Shown here in pieces: positions 1-8,838 of a stretch of 64,000 nucleotides of DNA. A program made the translations under genes and the position numbers. Source of the stretch: Bacillus smithii. GTDB lineage: Bacteria > Bacillota > Bacilli > Bacillales > DSM-4216. Where the stretch lies: assembly GCF_001050115.1 (NCBI RefSeq), contig NZ_CP012024.1, positions 3,184,001 to 3,248,000 of the forward strand. Direction: 5' to 3'. Position 1 is the stretch's first letter; each line of letters begins with the position of its first letter. The notes under the pieces were generated by a model. It had not been told where the DNA came from. It saw only the letters and a list, made by a program, of their open reading frames with translations, and ran no database searches.

Positions 1-108
1 TTTAATTCCCACCGCTCTTTTGCCGTCTTCCAATTCTTCGATCCGATCAATCAGCAAAAACGGATAGCGGTGCGGGATAATGTCTTTGATCTGTTGCAAA
101 TCCAACAT
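1..108 (-). CDS. fabZ: FabZ, (3R)-hydroxyacyl-ACP dehydratase (N-terminal part)
   Basis: Only the first 36 codons lie in the window; the gene runs off the left edge. The translation begins [20 protein letters not shown], which carries the conserved FabZ start with the [12 protein letters not shown] motif. The ATG at 106-108 is preceded by a strong AAGGAGG at suitable spacing. In the family this cytosolic enzyme dehydrates 3-hydroxyacyl-ACP in type II fatty-acid elongation. It follows flhP and the small EpuA-like gene, as fabZ (ywpB) follows flhOP in B. subtilis. Identity is clear although the active-site residues are outside the window. Confidence 0.93.
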   Translation of the reverse strand, partial: MLDLQQIKDIIPHRYPFLLIDRIEELEDGKRAVGIK

Positions 109-113
109 GCACC

Positions 114-332
114 TTATGCCTCCTTAGACAATAACAAGTCCTTTATCGTCGAAAATAAATTCATCCACATCGATGGCTTTAAAACATCCATCGGCTTCCC
201 ATGCCCAATGACGCTATAGCCGATGACCGCCCCAACAAACGCTGTGAATGCAACTAAGAAAAGATTCACTATAAATCGTCCCAGGGGCGTTAATTTCTTT
301 TTCTTTCTAACTTTTCTCTGCTGTTCTGTCAT
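114..332 (-). CDS. Small EpuA-like membrane protein (often annotated 'RNA polymerase subunit beta')
   Basis: A 72-residue protein with a very basic N-terminus (KVRKKKK around residues 7-13), one membrane segment at about residues 20-45, and a short tail containing the [11 protein letters not shown] motif. Families of this shape (EpuA, PF11772) are widely but misleadingly labelled DNA-directed RNA polymerase subunit beta. No polymerase motif is present. The function is unknown to me; a single-pass membrane protein is all that the sequence supports. It sits between flhP and fabZ, five bases from the fabZ start and ten bases from flhP, so it is probably co-transcribed with both. Confidence 0.72.
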   Translation of the reverse strand: MTEQQRKVRKKKKLTPLGRFIVNLFLVAFTAFVGAVIGYSVIGHGKPMDVLKPSMWMNLFSTIKDLLLSKEA

Positions 333-342
333 AAGATCACCT

Positions 343-1167
343 TTAGCGAAGACTATTCACAAGCCCCATCATTTGATCGCCAAGAGTAACCGACCGGGAT
401 TGAAATTGATAAGAACGCTGGACGTTGATCATATCCGTCATTTCTTTGGAAATATCGACATTGGACTTCTCAAGCGCTCCTTGTTGAACGCTGATTTCAC
501 TGCGAAGAGCCCCCGTTAAATCGCGTGCGACTTCCCCAATGGCTACTGTGCTGTCAGCAGGAAGACCAAGCAAGTTATTTCCTTTTTGTTCTAAATATTG
601 AGGCCTTTCAATGGACACGATTCCCAAATTCACTGCTTGTCCTCCTCCGACCGAAAGCCTTCCCGTTTTATCCACTGTTATGTTTTGACCCGCTTGCCGG
701 TTCAATTGAACAGGCCGATTTTGTTCATCTAACACAGGATATCCTTCGGCTGTGACAAGCATGACTTGATTGCCGTTCACAGGGGAAAGACAAAAAGCAC
801 CATTTCGCGTAAAACGAATCTCTTCCCGCCCATTTTCCTGAACCAAAACTTTAAAGTATTGATTTTCATTTGTCAATGCCAAGTCCAAGGAACGTCCCGT
901 TGTTTGAATAGGTCCCAATTTCGTATTCATTTTGGTTTGGGCCAATTTGGCTCCCGTTCCCAATCGAATCCCTTCCGGTGTCATTCTTCCTATCTCTCTG
1001 TTTGGGTAAAGCTGATTCTGAAACTGTTGGACTAGCAGGTCGGAAAAAGTGGCTTCACGGCTTTTAAAGCCATTCGTGTCAGCGTTCGCTAAATTGTTGC
1101 TAATGACGTCCAGCTGTTTTTGCAATTGGCCCAATGTATTAGTAGCATTGATCATTATGCGGTTCAC
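343..1167 (-). CDS. flhP: FlhP, flagellar rod/hook-type protein
   Basis: A 274-residue member of the FlgG/FlgF rod-hook family. The N-terminal heptad-like segment holds the family signature around residues 25-37 (SNNLANADTNGFK). The C-terminal helix holds SNVDISKEMTDMI near residue 235. In B. subtilis FlhO and FlhP are distal rod components needed for hook assembly and are exported by the flagellar type III apparatus without a cleaved signal. It lies 23 bases downstream of flhO and probably shares its transcript. The pairing and length match the B. subtilis arrangement. Confidence 0.93.
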   Translation of the reverse strand: MNRIMINATNTLGQLQKQLDVISNNLANADTNGFKSREATFSDLLVQQFQNQLYPNREIGRMTPEGIRLGTGAKLAQTKMNTKLGPIQTTGRSLDLALTNENQYFKVLVQENGREEIRFTRNGAFCLSPVNGNQVMLVTAEGYPVLDEQNRPVQLNRQAGQNITVDKTGRLSVGGGQAVNLGIVSIERPQYLEQKGNNLLGLPADSTVAIGEVARDLTGALRSEISVQQGALEKSNVDISKEMTDMINVQRSYQFQSRSVTLGDQMMGLVNSLR

Positions 1168-1190
1168 TGCTGCTCCTCCTCTTCAGGCGA

Positions 1191-2012
1191 CTAATTGATT
1201 CTCCCCACTTCATTGACGGCTTTGTCCATGCTGCGGTCATAAGCCTGCAACACCTTCTGATTCGACTCATACGCACGATAAGCGGCTAACATATCGGTCA
1301 TGGTTTGAGCGGCATCCACGTTGGATCGTTCCGTAAATCCTTGCTGAATTCGAAAGCGGATATTATTCACTTGAAAAGCGTTTGGAAGCGTCCCGTTATC
1401 CAAACGATAAAGCCCATCCCCTTCTTTGACTAAAGAGTCGGGATTGGCCGCATAAGACACGCCTAATTGCGCCACATACTCCCCATTATCAAAAATTCGC
1501 CCTTGTTCGTCAATTTTCAAATTATCTGTTTGAACCCTGATTGGATTTCCGTTCGTATCGAGAACATTCAAACCGTCAGCCGTTGTCAAATAGCCAAGTC
1601 CATTGACAGTAAAATTTCCATTGCGTGTATACCGTATGCCATTTGGCCCCTGGACAGCAAAAAAGACCGTTCCCTTTGAATTAGCCCCTTGATTTCCCGG
1701 CACGAATATATCCAACAGCGCCAAATCGGTTTTGTTTCCTGTTTCCTGCAAGTCTCCTTGAACAAAGTTGGGAATGGTTTCTTGCATATAGACACCCGTA
1801 TTTAAGCTCCCAACCGTTGTATAAGAAGGGATTTTCGCCAGCTTGCCATATTCGTCCAAGCGGCTTAACAGCATTTCCGGAAAAGCCCGAAGCGAGGATT
1901 TATCCGTTTTATATCCTGGCGTATTAGCATTAGCCATATTATTCGTCAGCAGCTCTGTTCTTCTTTGTTGAGCGATCATGCCCGAAGCCGCTGTATAAAA
2001 CCCTCTGAACAT
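1191..2012 (-). CDS. flhO: FlhO, flagellar rod/hook-type protein
   Basis: A 273-residue paralogue of the following flhP. It has the FlgG-family N-terminus (MFRGFYTAASGMIAQQRR, then TNNMANANTPGYK at about residues 23-35) and the C-terminal helix SNVDAAQTMTDMLAAYRAYE. It is a predicted extracellular structural component of the distal rod. The start ATG at 2010-2012 follows a GAGGTG ribosome-binding site. It lies downstream of mbl on the same strand, separated by 134 bases that contain a TATAAT hexamer, so it may have its own promoter. Confidence 0.93.
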   Translation of the reverse strand: MFRGFYTAASGMIAQQRRTELLTNNMANANTPGYKTDKSSLRAFPEMLLSRLDEYGKLAKIPSYTTVGSLNTGVYMQETIPNFVQGDLQETGNKTDLALLDIFVPGNQGANSKGTVFFAVQGPNGIRYTRNGNFTVNGLGYLTTADGLNVLDTNGNPIRVQTDNLKIDEQGRIFDNGEYVAQLGVSYAANPDSLVKEGDGLYRLDNGTLPNAFQVNNIRFRIQQGFTERSNVDAAQTMTDMLAAYRAYESNQKVLQAYDRSMDKAVNEVGRIN

Positions 2013-2146
2013 ATTGATTCACCTCTGCAATGGATTGCTGGTTTTATTATACAGGAAACCATTTGGCAATGCTTTCTCTTTTTTAGAAAAAAATTCATCC
2101 CTGCCAACTGTAGTAGAAGTCCATGCCCGCCATATGGCTTGCATCC

Positions 2147-3148
2147 TTAAATGAATTTCCGATTGGATATTTTATCAATATGATCCAAAATGACTCCCGT
2201 ACCTACCGCTACACAACTCATCGGATTTTCAGCAATGAGCACCGGCACTTTTAATTCATCCGAAAGCAGCTGGTCAATGCCGTGAAGCAGCGCTCCTCCT
2301 CCTGTCAGCATCACTCCGCGGTCAATGATATCAGCAGAAAGCTCCGGCGGCGTTTTTTCTAACACGTTTTTGGCTGCTTGGACAATGGATACAACGGACT
2401 CTCTTAAAACCCCTTCAATTTCTTTCGAGTTAATCGTTAAAGTTCGTGGAAGGCCAGTGACCATATCGCGGCCGCGGATATCCATTTCTTCATTATGACC
2501 ATCCGGATATACCGTTCCGATGGTCATTTTAATTTGTTCTGCCGTACGCTCTCCAATCAGCAGCTTATACTCTTTTTTTATGTAATTTAAAATTTCCATA
2601 TCAAAGTTGTCGCCTGCTATTTTAATGGACTCGGAAGTAACAATGTCCCCCATCGAAAGCACCGCAATGTCGGTCGTTCCTCCGCCGATATCCACCACCA
2701 TGTTGCCGCTCGGCTGAAAGATATCCATTCCCGCCCCGATTGCGGCTACTTTCGGTTCTTCTTCTAAATAGACTTTTTTCCCGCCGCTCTTTTCAGCTGC
2801 TTCCCGGATCGCTTTCTGTTCCACGCTCGTGATATTCGTCGGGCAGCAGATTAAAATTCGCGGTTTGGATATAAGTCCGCTTACGTTTAACTTATTTAAG
2901 AAATGTTTCAACATGGATTCTGTAATGTCAAAATCAGCAATCACTCCGTCTTTTAACGGCCGAATAGCGACAATATTGCCCGGAGTTCTTCCGACCATAC
3001 GCCTCGCTTCTTCTCCGACTGCCAGCACTTTTCCTGAATTTCGGTCAATCGCAACGACTGATGGTTCATTTAACACAATTCCTTGTCCTTTTACATGAAT
3101 AAGCACATTGGCCGTCCCCAGGTCAATCCCGATATCCTTTGAAAACAT
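2147..3148 (-). CDS. mbl: Mbl, MreB-like actin homologue
   Basis: A 333-residue bacterial actin. Visible motifs are phosphate-1 DLGTANVLIHVKG at the N-terminus, phosphate-2 DIGGGTTDIAVLSMG in the middle, and the adenosine motif TGGGALLHGIDQ near the C-terminus. The reading frame is open upstream to 3310, but family alignment places the start at MFSKDIGIDLG (ATG 3146-3148), preceded by GGAAAGGAG. Mbl forms filaments under the membrane and guides lateral wall synthesis and cell shape. It lies downstream of spoIIID, separated from it by a strong terminator, so vegetative transcription must start in between. Confidence 0.95.
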   Translation of the reverse strand: MFSKDIGIDLGTANVLIHVKGQGIVLNEPSVVAIDRNSGKVLAVGEEARRMVGRTPGNIVAIRPLKDGVIADFDITESMLKHFLNKLNVSGLISKPRILICCPTNITSVEQKAIREAAEKSGGKKVYLEEEPKVAAIGAGMDIFQPSGNMVVDIGGGTTDIAVLSMGDIVTSESIKIAGDNFDMEILNYIKKEYKLLIGERTAEQIKMTIGTVYPDGHNEEMDIRGRDMVTGLPRTLTINSKEIEGVLRESVVSIVQAAKNVLEKTPPELSADIIDRGVMLTGGGALLHGIDQLLSDELKVPVLIAENPMSCVAVGTGVILDHIDKISNRKFI

Positions 3149-3278
3149 GTTGTATAAGGGCTCCTTTCCTCTTTTCTTCCATTTATGTACAATTTTTTGA
3201 AATGAAGTTCTATATCCCCAATTATCTATTTTATCATAAATGTTTTTCCAAAAGGAGAGCGAAAAAGACATGAAACTG

Positions 3279-3316
3279 AAAAAGAGGTGACCTTTGCAGC
3301 AACAGGTCACCTCTTT
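3279..3316 (-). terminator. Rho-independent terminator after spoIIID
   Basis: Perfect 13-bp inverted repeat (3281-3293 with 3304-3316, AAAGAGGTGACCT arms) followed on the minus strand by a T run. It starts four bases past the spoIIID stop. Confidence 0.88.
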
Positions 3317-3320
3317 CCCC

Positions 3321-3590
3321 TTACCGCTTCAAAGCGGCAGGATTATGCCCGCGGTACTTTTTCTTTGTCGCTTCTCCACCCCGCAGGTGGCGGATCGATT
3401 TATGGTAATCTAATATGGCTTTCACTTCATTAGCTAGTTCAGGATTTATTTCAGGCAATCGTTCCGTTAAATCTTTGTGGACAGTACTTTTGGATACGCC
3501 AAACTCCTTCGCGATCACGCGAACCGTTTTTCTCGTCTCCACGATATACTTTCCAATCTTGATCGTTCTCTCTTTGATGTAATCGTGCAC
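3321..3590 (-). CDS. spoIIID: SpoIIID, mother-cell sporulation transcription factor
   Basis: An 89-residue protein nearly identical to the N-terminal 75 residues of B. subtilis SpoIIID (MHDYIKERTIKIGKYIVET). A helix-turn-helix lies at about residues 23-43 (VIAKEFGVSKSTVHKDLTE) and a basic tail follows (RHLRGGEATKKKYRGH). In the family it binds DNA as a monomer and activates or represses sigma-E genes, including sigK. The last ten or so residues diverge from B. subtilis, which is usual. It is followed directly by a terminator, so it is the last gene of its own transcript. Confidence 0.96.
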   Translation of the reverse strand: MHDYIKERTIKIGKYIVETRKTVRVIAKEFGVSKSTVHKDLTERLPEINPELANEVKAILDYHKSIRHLRGGEATKKKYRGHNPAALKR

Positions 3591-4031
3591 ACCACTCGCC
3601 CTCCCTAAATTGGATGTGAGAAGTGTGAAATGAGACTCGCTTTCACTTCATTTAAGTACTGTATTCCCGCATGAAAATAAATTGGTGGTCCTCCCCCGCG
3701 CATGCGGCAGAAAGCGAGATCGCTTTCTATCTTTACCACGACTGATCAAGTCTTTTTGCCTTTGGATATTTGCTTTTTTAACGATTCCTCACCTCAAACA
3801 CTCTCTCTAATTTTTGTGCAGGTTTGTAATCATTTTATTAGCTTGGTTAAAAATATATGCACGAAATCAGTATTAAGGACAAGGCATGAAGGGACTTTTT
3901 TACGGGCGGATACAGAATCAGTCGTGAAAATCAGCGTGGCAGTTCAAAAAACGGATGGATTCCTTCTTCTAGGTTCAAATGAAAATAAAAAAACAGAGAG
4001 TTATTCCGTTCACTCTCTGTACATCTATAAA
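3591..4031. other. Intergenic region upstream of spoIIID
   Basis: No supported gene. The right end holds the spoIIQ terminator (3986-4020). A near-perfect palindrome with 9-bp arms and a two-base centre lies at 3709-3728 (AGAAAGCGA arms), and AATACAGT near 3650 resembles a sigma-E minus-10 element. A 122-codon plus-strand frame crosses the spoIIQ terminator and was rejected. Confidence 0.5.
3986..4020 (-). terminator. Terminator after spoIIQ
   Basis: 9-bp inverted repeat (3993-4001 with 4012-4020, ACAGAGAGT arms) followed on the minus strand by TTTTTTTATTT. It lies 12 bases past the spoIIQ stop. Confidence 0.88.
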
Positions 4032-4703
4032 TTACTGGATGGTTTTGTTGAGATATTGTTCAGGATTTAAAGGAGTGTTGTTTTTGCGAATTTCAAAATG
4101 GACATGAACACCCGCTTTTTCGTTAAACACACTGTTTCCTGCTTTTCCGATCACTTGCCCCTGTTTTACATTTTCGCCTTCTTTGACTTGTATGTCTTTC
4201 ACAGATTGATATTGTGTGACAATTCCTTTTTCATGTTCAATTTCAATGACATTGCCAAGCAAAGCATCTTCTTGAATGTTCGTTACTTTTCCGCTCAACG
4301 CCGCCGTTACATCGAAGCTTTTTCCATCTTTCACACCAATATCAATTCCTGTATTGGGATAATACGTATTGTTATAAACTACTAGTGCGGCTTCTTGTTC
4401 CTTTTGGGAAGCGTTTTTGTCATAAAATTTTTGCTTAATAACGGCTTCATCCGGATTTTCCAATGGAAGCTTCACGGTTTCCATCGCCGTATTGACTTCC
4501 ACCGAAGGCTCACGGCTGCTGTTGTCAGCGGATTGTTGTTGGCCCTGATCTTTCGTCGCATTGTTATCTTCAGTTGTTTGATACCATACAATACCGGCTA
4601 TTAAAAGGGCAGCAATGACAAGATATAAGCTCGGAAATACCCAACGTTTTTTAAAGAAAGTTTTCATCCTTAGAGAAATTCGTTTCTTTTCTTCCTCTCT
4701 CAC
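4032..4703 (-). CDS. spoIIQ: SpoIIQ, forespore engulfment protein (degenerate LytM/M23 domain)
   Basis: A 223-residue type II membrane protein. A basic N-terminus is followed by a membrane anchor at about residues 20-41 and an M23/LytM-like domain from about residue 110. The domain keeps HVHFEIR near residue 203 but lacks the first zinc-ligand histidine (YYPNTGIDIG replaces HxGxD), as in B. subtilis SpoIIQ, so it should be inactive as a peptidase. In the family it pairs with SpoIIIAH across the engulfing membranes. The long acidic C-terminal tail of B. subtilis SpoIIQ is absent. The start is GTG, preceded by GAGGTG, just below a sigma-F-like promoter. Confidence 0.92.
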   Translation of the reverse strand: MREEEKKRISLRMKTFFKKRWVFPSLYLVIAALLIAGIVWYQTTEDNNATKDQGQQQSADNSSREPSVEVNTAMETVKLPLENPDEAVIKQKFYDKNASQKEQEAALVVYNNTYYPNTGIDIGVKDGKSFDVTAALSGKVTNIQEDALLGNVIEIEHEKGIVTQYQSVKDIQVKEGENVKQGQVIGKAGNSVFNEKAGVHVHFEIRKNNTPLNPEQYLNKTIQ

Positions 4704-4722
4704 TTTTCATCACCTCAGCTAC

Positions 4723-4752
4723 CATTTTGAACAGGCCGGGTGAATTCTATAC
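4723..4752 (-). promoter_or_regulatory. Sigma-F-like promoter of spoIIQ
   Basis: On the minus strand GTATA (4748-4752) is followed after 15 bases by GTTCAAAATG (4723-4732). This fits the forespore sigma-F pattern GYATA-N15-GGNNANANTR with one mismatch. It lies about 20 bases above the GTG start, and spoIIQ is a known sigma-F gene in B. subtilis. Confidence 0.7.
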
Positions 4753-4853
4753 CTTTTTTCAAAAAATTTTTTTACTTTTTATTTTTCGATAATCCATTTA
4801 AAATTATTCACGTAATCGCGACACCATATTCTGGGGTTTTATATTATAAGGTT

Positions 4854-4903
4854 AAAAAAAGGCAGCATTTCCCGAATAATGGTCCCATCCAGAAAATGCT
4901 GCC
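4854..4903 (-). terminator. Terminator after spoIID
   Basis: 10-bp inverted repeat (4861-4870 with 4894-4903, GGCAGCATTT arms) followed on the minus strand by TTTTTTT. Confidence 0.85.
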
Positions 4904-4961
4904 TGTCTTGTCTTCCAAAGAAGTGAGTCTCATTATGAAAAAGGCGAAGATCCCTCACCTT

Positions 4962-6017
4962 TTAAGGAATCGCCGTTTTCTTTCCGTTTTCACTTGATTT
5001 TTGCGCGGTGATCCGGTTTTTCAAATAATCGTCTGAAGAGGCAATTTGCACATGTTGATAATAATATTTTAAAATCTGTATGTAATTTTTCCCTTCTTTT
5101 GCCATTCCATTAGCACCGTATTGGCTCATACCAACCCCGTGCCCGTATCCTTTTGTCGTAATCGTCATATGATCGCCTTTTATCACCCAGGAAAAATCTG
5201 CAGATTTCAGCCCAAGCTTTTCCCTTATCTCCCTTCCCGTAAATTCTTTCCCAGCAATCAAGACTTTCCCGACTCGATTGCCAGCTGTCCGTTGGATGAC
5301 AGTACCGGCATCTTTTTTATTTTTTAAATGAACCCCTAATTTTTTTTCAAACTCTTTTACGGGGATGACCGTCTTGGAGTAATATTGCGGAGATTTTTTA
5401 TCCCATGGGCTTTTGACGCTTTTTAAATACGGTATCGGCTGTTTCCAATAATCCTCCGAGTTTTCCGTATAACCGTTGCTTGTCGAAAAAAACGAAGCTA
5501 AGATAGGTTCTCCATTATAAGTTAAAATTTTTCCGGCCGTTTGGCCCACCGCTTCTTCTATTTTTTTCATCTTCCACTGATAATCTTTTCCCCATATTTG
5601 TTTTAATTCCTCAGGGCTTTTATACACTTGGTCTTTCACCGTATCGGTAACATCCGCTCCGTCCGGCGCATCAGAACCTTTCATTAATTTTTTGACAATA
5701 AATGTTCTAGCCGTTAAGGCTTGCGCTTTTAATGCTTCCATTTCAAAATCCGCAGGCATTTCCGAGGCCACCACACCAGCCACATATTTTTCCAACGGCT
5801 CTTTTTCCGTTTTATGAAGTTGGGATCTATATACCGCCACTTCTACGCTTGATTGTTTTTCCAACTGAGACTGGCTCTTATCCGCTGAAATCTTTTCAGT
5901 CATTTTTCCGCTCGTCCCTTGATCGGAAAACGGAATGACAAGCAAGGCTGGTATAATCATCGCTGATGTAGTCAGAATAGCTAATAAAATAAACAGTGGG
6001 TTCCAGTTCTTCATCAT
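4962..6017 (-). CDS. spoIID: SpoIID, sporulation peptidoglycan lytic transglycosylase
   Basis: A 351-residue membrane-anchored protein. An N-terminal hydrophobic segment spans about residues 8-30. The SpoIID/LytB domain contains GVVASEMPADF, with the presumed catalytic glutamate at residue 86, and near the C-terminus GHGVGMSQYGANGMAKEG. In B. subtilis SpoIID cuts glycan strands denuded by SpoIIP during engulfment, working in the SpoIIDMP complex, and is made under sigma-E. A GGAGG site precedes the ATG closely. It lies between murAA and spoIIQ as in B. subtilis, and terminators on both sides make it a single-gene transcript. Confidence 0.95.
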   Translation of the reverse strand: MMKNWNPLFILLAILTTSAMIIPALLVIPFSDQGTSGKMTEKISADKSQSQLEKQSSVEVAVYRSQLHKTEKEPLEKYVAGVVASEMPADFEMEALKAQALTARTFIVKKLMKGSDAPDGADVTDTVKDQVYKSPEELKQIWGKDYQWKMKKIEEAVGQTAGKILTYNGEPILASFFSTSNGYTENSEDYWKQPIPYLKSVKSPWDKKSPQYYSKTVIPVKEFEKKLGVHLKNKKDAGTVIQRTAGNRVGKVLIAGKEFTGREIREKLGLKSADFSWVIKGDHMTITTKGYGHGVGMSQYGANGMAKEGKNYIQILKYYYQHVQIASSDDYLKNRITAQKSSENGKKTAIP

Positions 6018-6208
6018 GTATTACGTCCTCCAGTAACGTTTTTTGAGACAGAAAGGGCAATAGCTTTTCTCATCTCCAACATATGGCGGAGGACAAGCTT
6101 TTATGTCAGAAATTTGTTGAATAGAGTCCGGAGCATCGGGGCATAATGGTGGATGGATTCTTTTTCGAACGGGGAAATAAAAGAGACCGCCCGTTGGTGG
6201 AAAACATG

Positions 6209-6240
6209 AAAAAAGCCCGCTTTCTATCACAAGCGGGCCG
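6209..6240 (-). terminator. Terminator after murAA
   Basis: 8-bp GC-rich inverted repeat (6215-6222 with 6231-6238, GCCCGCTT arms) followed on the minus strand by TTTTTT, five bases below the murAA stop. Confidence 0.86.
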
Positions 6241-6244
6241 GCCA

Positions 6245-7555
6245 TCACGCTTTCACATCTGTGATGGCAACTTTTTCCGTCAAGGTTTCTTGGTCTTCTT
6301 CGTTAACGCGGATAATATCGGCTCCCAGTGAGGCCAGCTTACCATGGAAATTCACATATCCCCGGTCCAAATGCTTTAATTCCGTTACACGGGTATAGCC
6401 GTCAGCGACTAAGCCTGCAAGTATCAACGCAGCTGCTGCACGCAAATCGGTAGCCGTTACTTCAGCTCCCTGAAGTTTGCATGGACCGTTAATAATAACG
6501 GAATGTCCTTCAATTTTAATGTTCGCATTCATGCGTCGGAATTCTTCCACATGCATAAACCGGTTTTCAAATACAGTTTCCGTAATCACACTGGTACCTT
6601 CTGCTTTCAGCAAAAGAGCCATCATTTGTGATTGCATGTCTGTCGGGAAACCGGGATGCGGCATCGTTTTAATGTCCACAGCTTTTAACTTTTCCGGACC
6701 GATGACTCGGATGCCGTTCGCTTCTTCAATGACAGTCACGCCCATTTCTTCCAATTTGGCAATAAGAGAGGTAAGATGCTCAGGAACGGCTCCTTGAACC
6801 AGTACATTTCCTCCCGTAATAGCCGCAGCTGTCATAAAAGTGCCGGCTTCGATTCGGTCTGGAATAATGGCATGTTCCGCCCCGGTTAAATAATCAACGC
6901 CTTCTACACGAATCGTACCAGTACCTGCTCCTCTAACATTTGCTCCCATTTTATTGAGAAAATTCGCTAGATCGACAATTTCCGGTTCTTTGGCGCAGTT
7001 TTCAATGATCGTTGTTCCTTCTGCCAATACAGCAGCCATCAATATATTTTCGGTCGCTCCTACACTAGGAAAATCAAGGTAAATTTTCGCACCTTTTAAT
7101 CGGCCGGGAACTTCTGCTTCTATAAAACCGTTGCCAACTTTGACAACAGCCCCCATTGCTTCAAAGCCTTTTAAATGCTGATCGATCGGTCTGGATCCAA
7201 TTGCACAGCCACCTGGAAGGGCTACCCGCGCTTTACCTGTACGGGCAAGCAACGAGCCCATGACTAATACAGACGCCCTCATTTTTCGTACATATTCAAA
7301 CGGGGCCTCTACAAAAACCTCTCTAGATGCGTCTACTATGATTGTATTGTCTTCAAAGTTCACGTCACAGTTTAAATGACGCAGCACTTCGTTAATGGTA
7401 TACACATCGGAGAGAGCAGGTACATCACGAATGATACTTTTTCCTTTACTTGCTAATATTGTTGCAGCGATAACAGGGAGAACGGCGTTTTTTGCGCCTT
7501 CCACTTTCACTGTGCCGTTCAGCCTTTTTCCGCCGCGGACGATGATTTTTTCCAA
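6245..7555 (-). CDS. murAA: MurAA, UDP-GlcNAc 1-carboxyvinyltransferase
   Basis: A 436-residue enolpyruvyl transferase that adds enolpyruvate from PEP to UDP-GlcNAc, the first committed step of peptidoglycan synthesis in the cytosol. The two-domain family pattern is complete: [10 protein letters not shown] near residue 18 and the active-site loop [15 protein letters not shown], with Cys117, the residue that fosfomycin alkylates. It is the first of two MurA paralogues in the window; the other is murAB near 40-41 kb. Its place between ywmB and spoIID matches B. subtilis murAA, the essential copy there. Confidence 0.96.
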   Translation of the reverse strand: MEKIIVRGGKRLNGTVKVEGAKNAVLPVIAATILASKGKSIIRDVPALSDVYTINEVLRHLNCDVNFEDNTIIVDASREVFVEAPFEYVRKMRASVLVMGSLLARTGKARVALPGGCAIGSRPIDQHLKGFEAMGAVVKVGNGFIEAEVPGRLKGAKIYLDFPSVGATENILMAAVLAEGTTIIENCAKEPEIVDLANFLNKMGANVRGAGTGTIRVEGVDYLTGAEHAIIPDRIEAGTFMTAAAITGGNVLVQGAVPEHLTSLIAKLEEMGVTVIEEANGIRVIGPEKLKAVDIKTMPHPGFPTDMQSQMMALLLKAEGTSVITETVFENRFMHVEEFRRMNANIKIEGHSVIINGPCKLQGAEVTATDLRAAAALILAGLVADGYTRVTELKHLDRGYVNFHGKLASLGADIIRVNEEDQETLTEKVAITDVKA

Positions 7556-7587
7556 GAGTATTCCCCTCCGCGTCCTAATTCTCTATA

Positions 7588-8310
7588 TTAATATTCAACT
7601 GTAATGATTGGTGTGCCAATGACAAAGGATGTATTGGCGTCCAATTGTTCTCTTAATCCAATTTGCAAATTCATCCGTTTTTCTTTCAGAGGTAAGCTCT
7701 GACTGAATTGTTTTGAATAAGCTGAAATGGAATAGAGATCGTCTTCTTTCAGTGCTTCCGTTTCTTTTGCATTTAATGCCGTCATCATAGAGGAAACTTG
7801 ATTTGACAAAACTTCCTTAAGTTTACCATTGAACTTCCCCTTTATACAAGAGAAAACCAGAGGGTGGTGAATAAAAATTTTCGAGTAATTTTCTTCAAAC
7901 CCTCCATGAATAAAAGAAAGATTTTCTTTTTTCAGGTCACTTCCTTCAACTGTATAAAGGACATACGATTGTTCGTTTTCATTGGAAACAATTTGAATGG
8001 TTTGGCGGATATTTTCTTTGGTTGATACAGCAGAGTATGAACTCTCATTACTATTTGTATTTTTGGACCAAGCCCAGTGTGAAAACTCCGCCTGAAGCTT
8101 CCGTACAGTTTGTCCAATTTTTTCACTTTGAATCGGTTCCCTCGTGTGTAAAGACCATGAAGAAATCGTTCCATTCATACTTTCCGCCAGATTAGCAAGT
8201 GTTTCGATTTCCGGTTTCGGATTCACCGCTATCGTGTTTTTCCCCAAAAGTACGATTGAAAAACCCATTATGCCAATAATAATGACGAAAATGATATAAT
8301 TTCCTTTCAT
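7588..8310 (-). CDS. ywmB: YwmB-family secreted protein
   Basis: A 240-residue protein with an N-terminal signal anchor (about residues 5-25, IIFVIIIGIMGFSIVLL) and a largely polar exported domain. The pattern (ESMNGTISSWSLHTRE near residue 45, GLREQLDANTSFVIGTPIITVEY at the end) fits the YwmB family, whose fold resembles a TATA-box-binding protein but whose role is not known. It lies 32 bases upstream of murAA, as in B. subtilis, which suggests co-transcription and perhaps an envelope role. I infer no enzymatic activity. Confidence 0.85.
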   Translation of the reverse strand: MKGNYIIFVIIIGIMGFSIVLLGKNTIAVNPKPEIETLANLAESMNGTISSWSLHTREPIQSEKIGQTVRKLQAEFSHWAWSKNTNSNESSYSAVSTKENIRQTIQIVSNENEQSYVLYTVEGSDLKKENLSFIHGGFEENYSKIFIHHPLVFSCIKGKFNGKLKEVLSNQVSSMMTALNAKETEALKEDDLYSISAYSKQFSQSLPLKEKRMNLQIGLREQLDANTSFVIGTPIITVEY

Positions 8311-8601
8311 ACATCTTCTCCCCTTTGGTAACAGTGTTTCCGGTTACCTGGGAGAAATACGTGGGAATAATCGTCATCTTTCAACAATGAGTCTTGTGTA
8401 CATTTTCACTTGCTAATCAAGCAAACAGCAGTTTAAAAAAACTGCATCCAAAGAAAATAATAAATAAAATTTTTAAAAATTCAAGTGTGAAGAACGAACT
8501 AAATTCTCAGGACCATAAAAATTGAAAATCGATTCATTTTCCCTATGATCAAGAGGAATCGTCATCTTTCCGGCCGCTTTTCCGATCCAAAAAAACAGAA
8601 A

Positions 8602-8838
8602 TTATTGAAACATCATTGGCAGCCGCTGCGACCATAGCAAATAATCCAAGAAAAATTGGCTGACCACTGAACCAATAGCAATTGTCAACAAGACGTATAA
8701 CAGCCTGGCTTGAAAGACTCTATTGGGTTTAATCAGCTTCTCAAACCTTAGCGCTTGCAAAGCCCAAAATGTAATCGCTATAAACACCAAATGGGAAAGA
8801 ATGCTGAGGAGCGCTTGTTGTCCAAATTGTGCAACCAT
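8602..8838 (-). CDS. ywzB: YwzB, small DUF1146 membrane protein
   Basis: A 78-residue protein with two predicted membrane helices (about residues 8-28 and 45-65). The sequence (MVAQFGQQALLSILSHLVFI, then LLWSQRLPMMFQ at the C-terminus) fits the DUF1146/YwzB family. The frame is open further upstream, but ATG 8836-8838 follows GGAGAGG and agrees with the family start. Function is unknown. It lies between the ATP synthase operon and ywmB, as in B. subtilis. A weak hairpin near 8425-8445 may be its terminator. Confidence 0.82.
   Translation of the reverse strand: MVAQFGQQALLSILSHLVFIAITFWALQALRFEKLIKPNRVFQARLLYVLLTIAIGSVVSQFFLDYLLWSQRLPMMFQ

Noticed and set aside
3702..4070. 122-codon plus-strand open frame between spoIIID and spoIIQ
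   Set aside because: It crosses the spoIIQ terminator and the 3' end of spoIIQ, has no clear ribosome site and no recognisable protein features.
6021..6248. 75-codon minus-strand frame between murAA and spoIID
   Set aside because: It begins in the murAA terminator hairpin and has an unnatural composition (many P and C); the interval is better explained as terminator plus spoIID leader.
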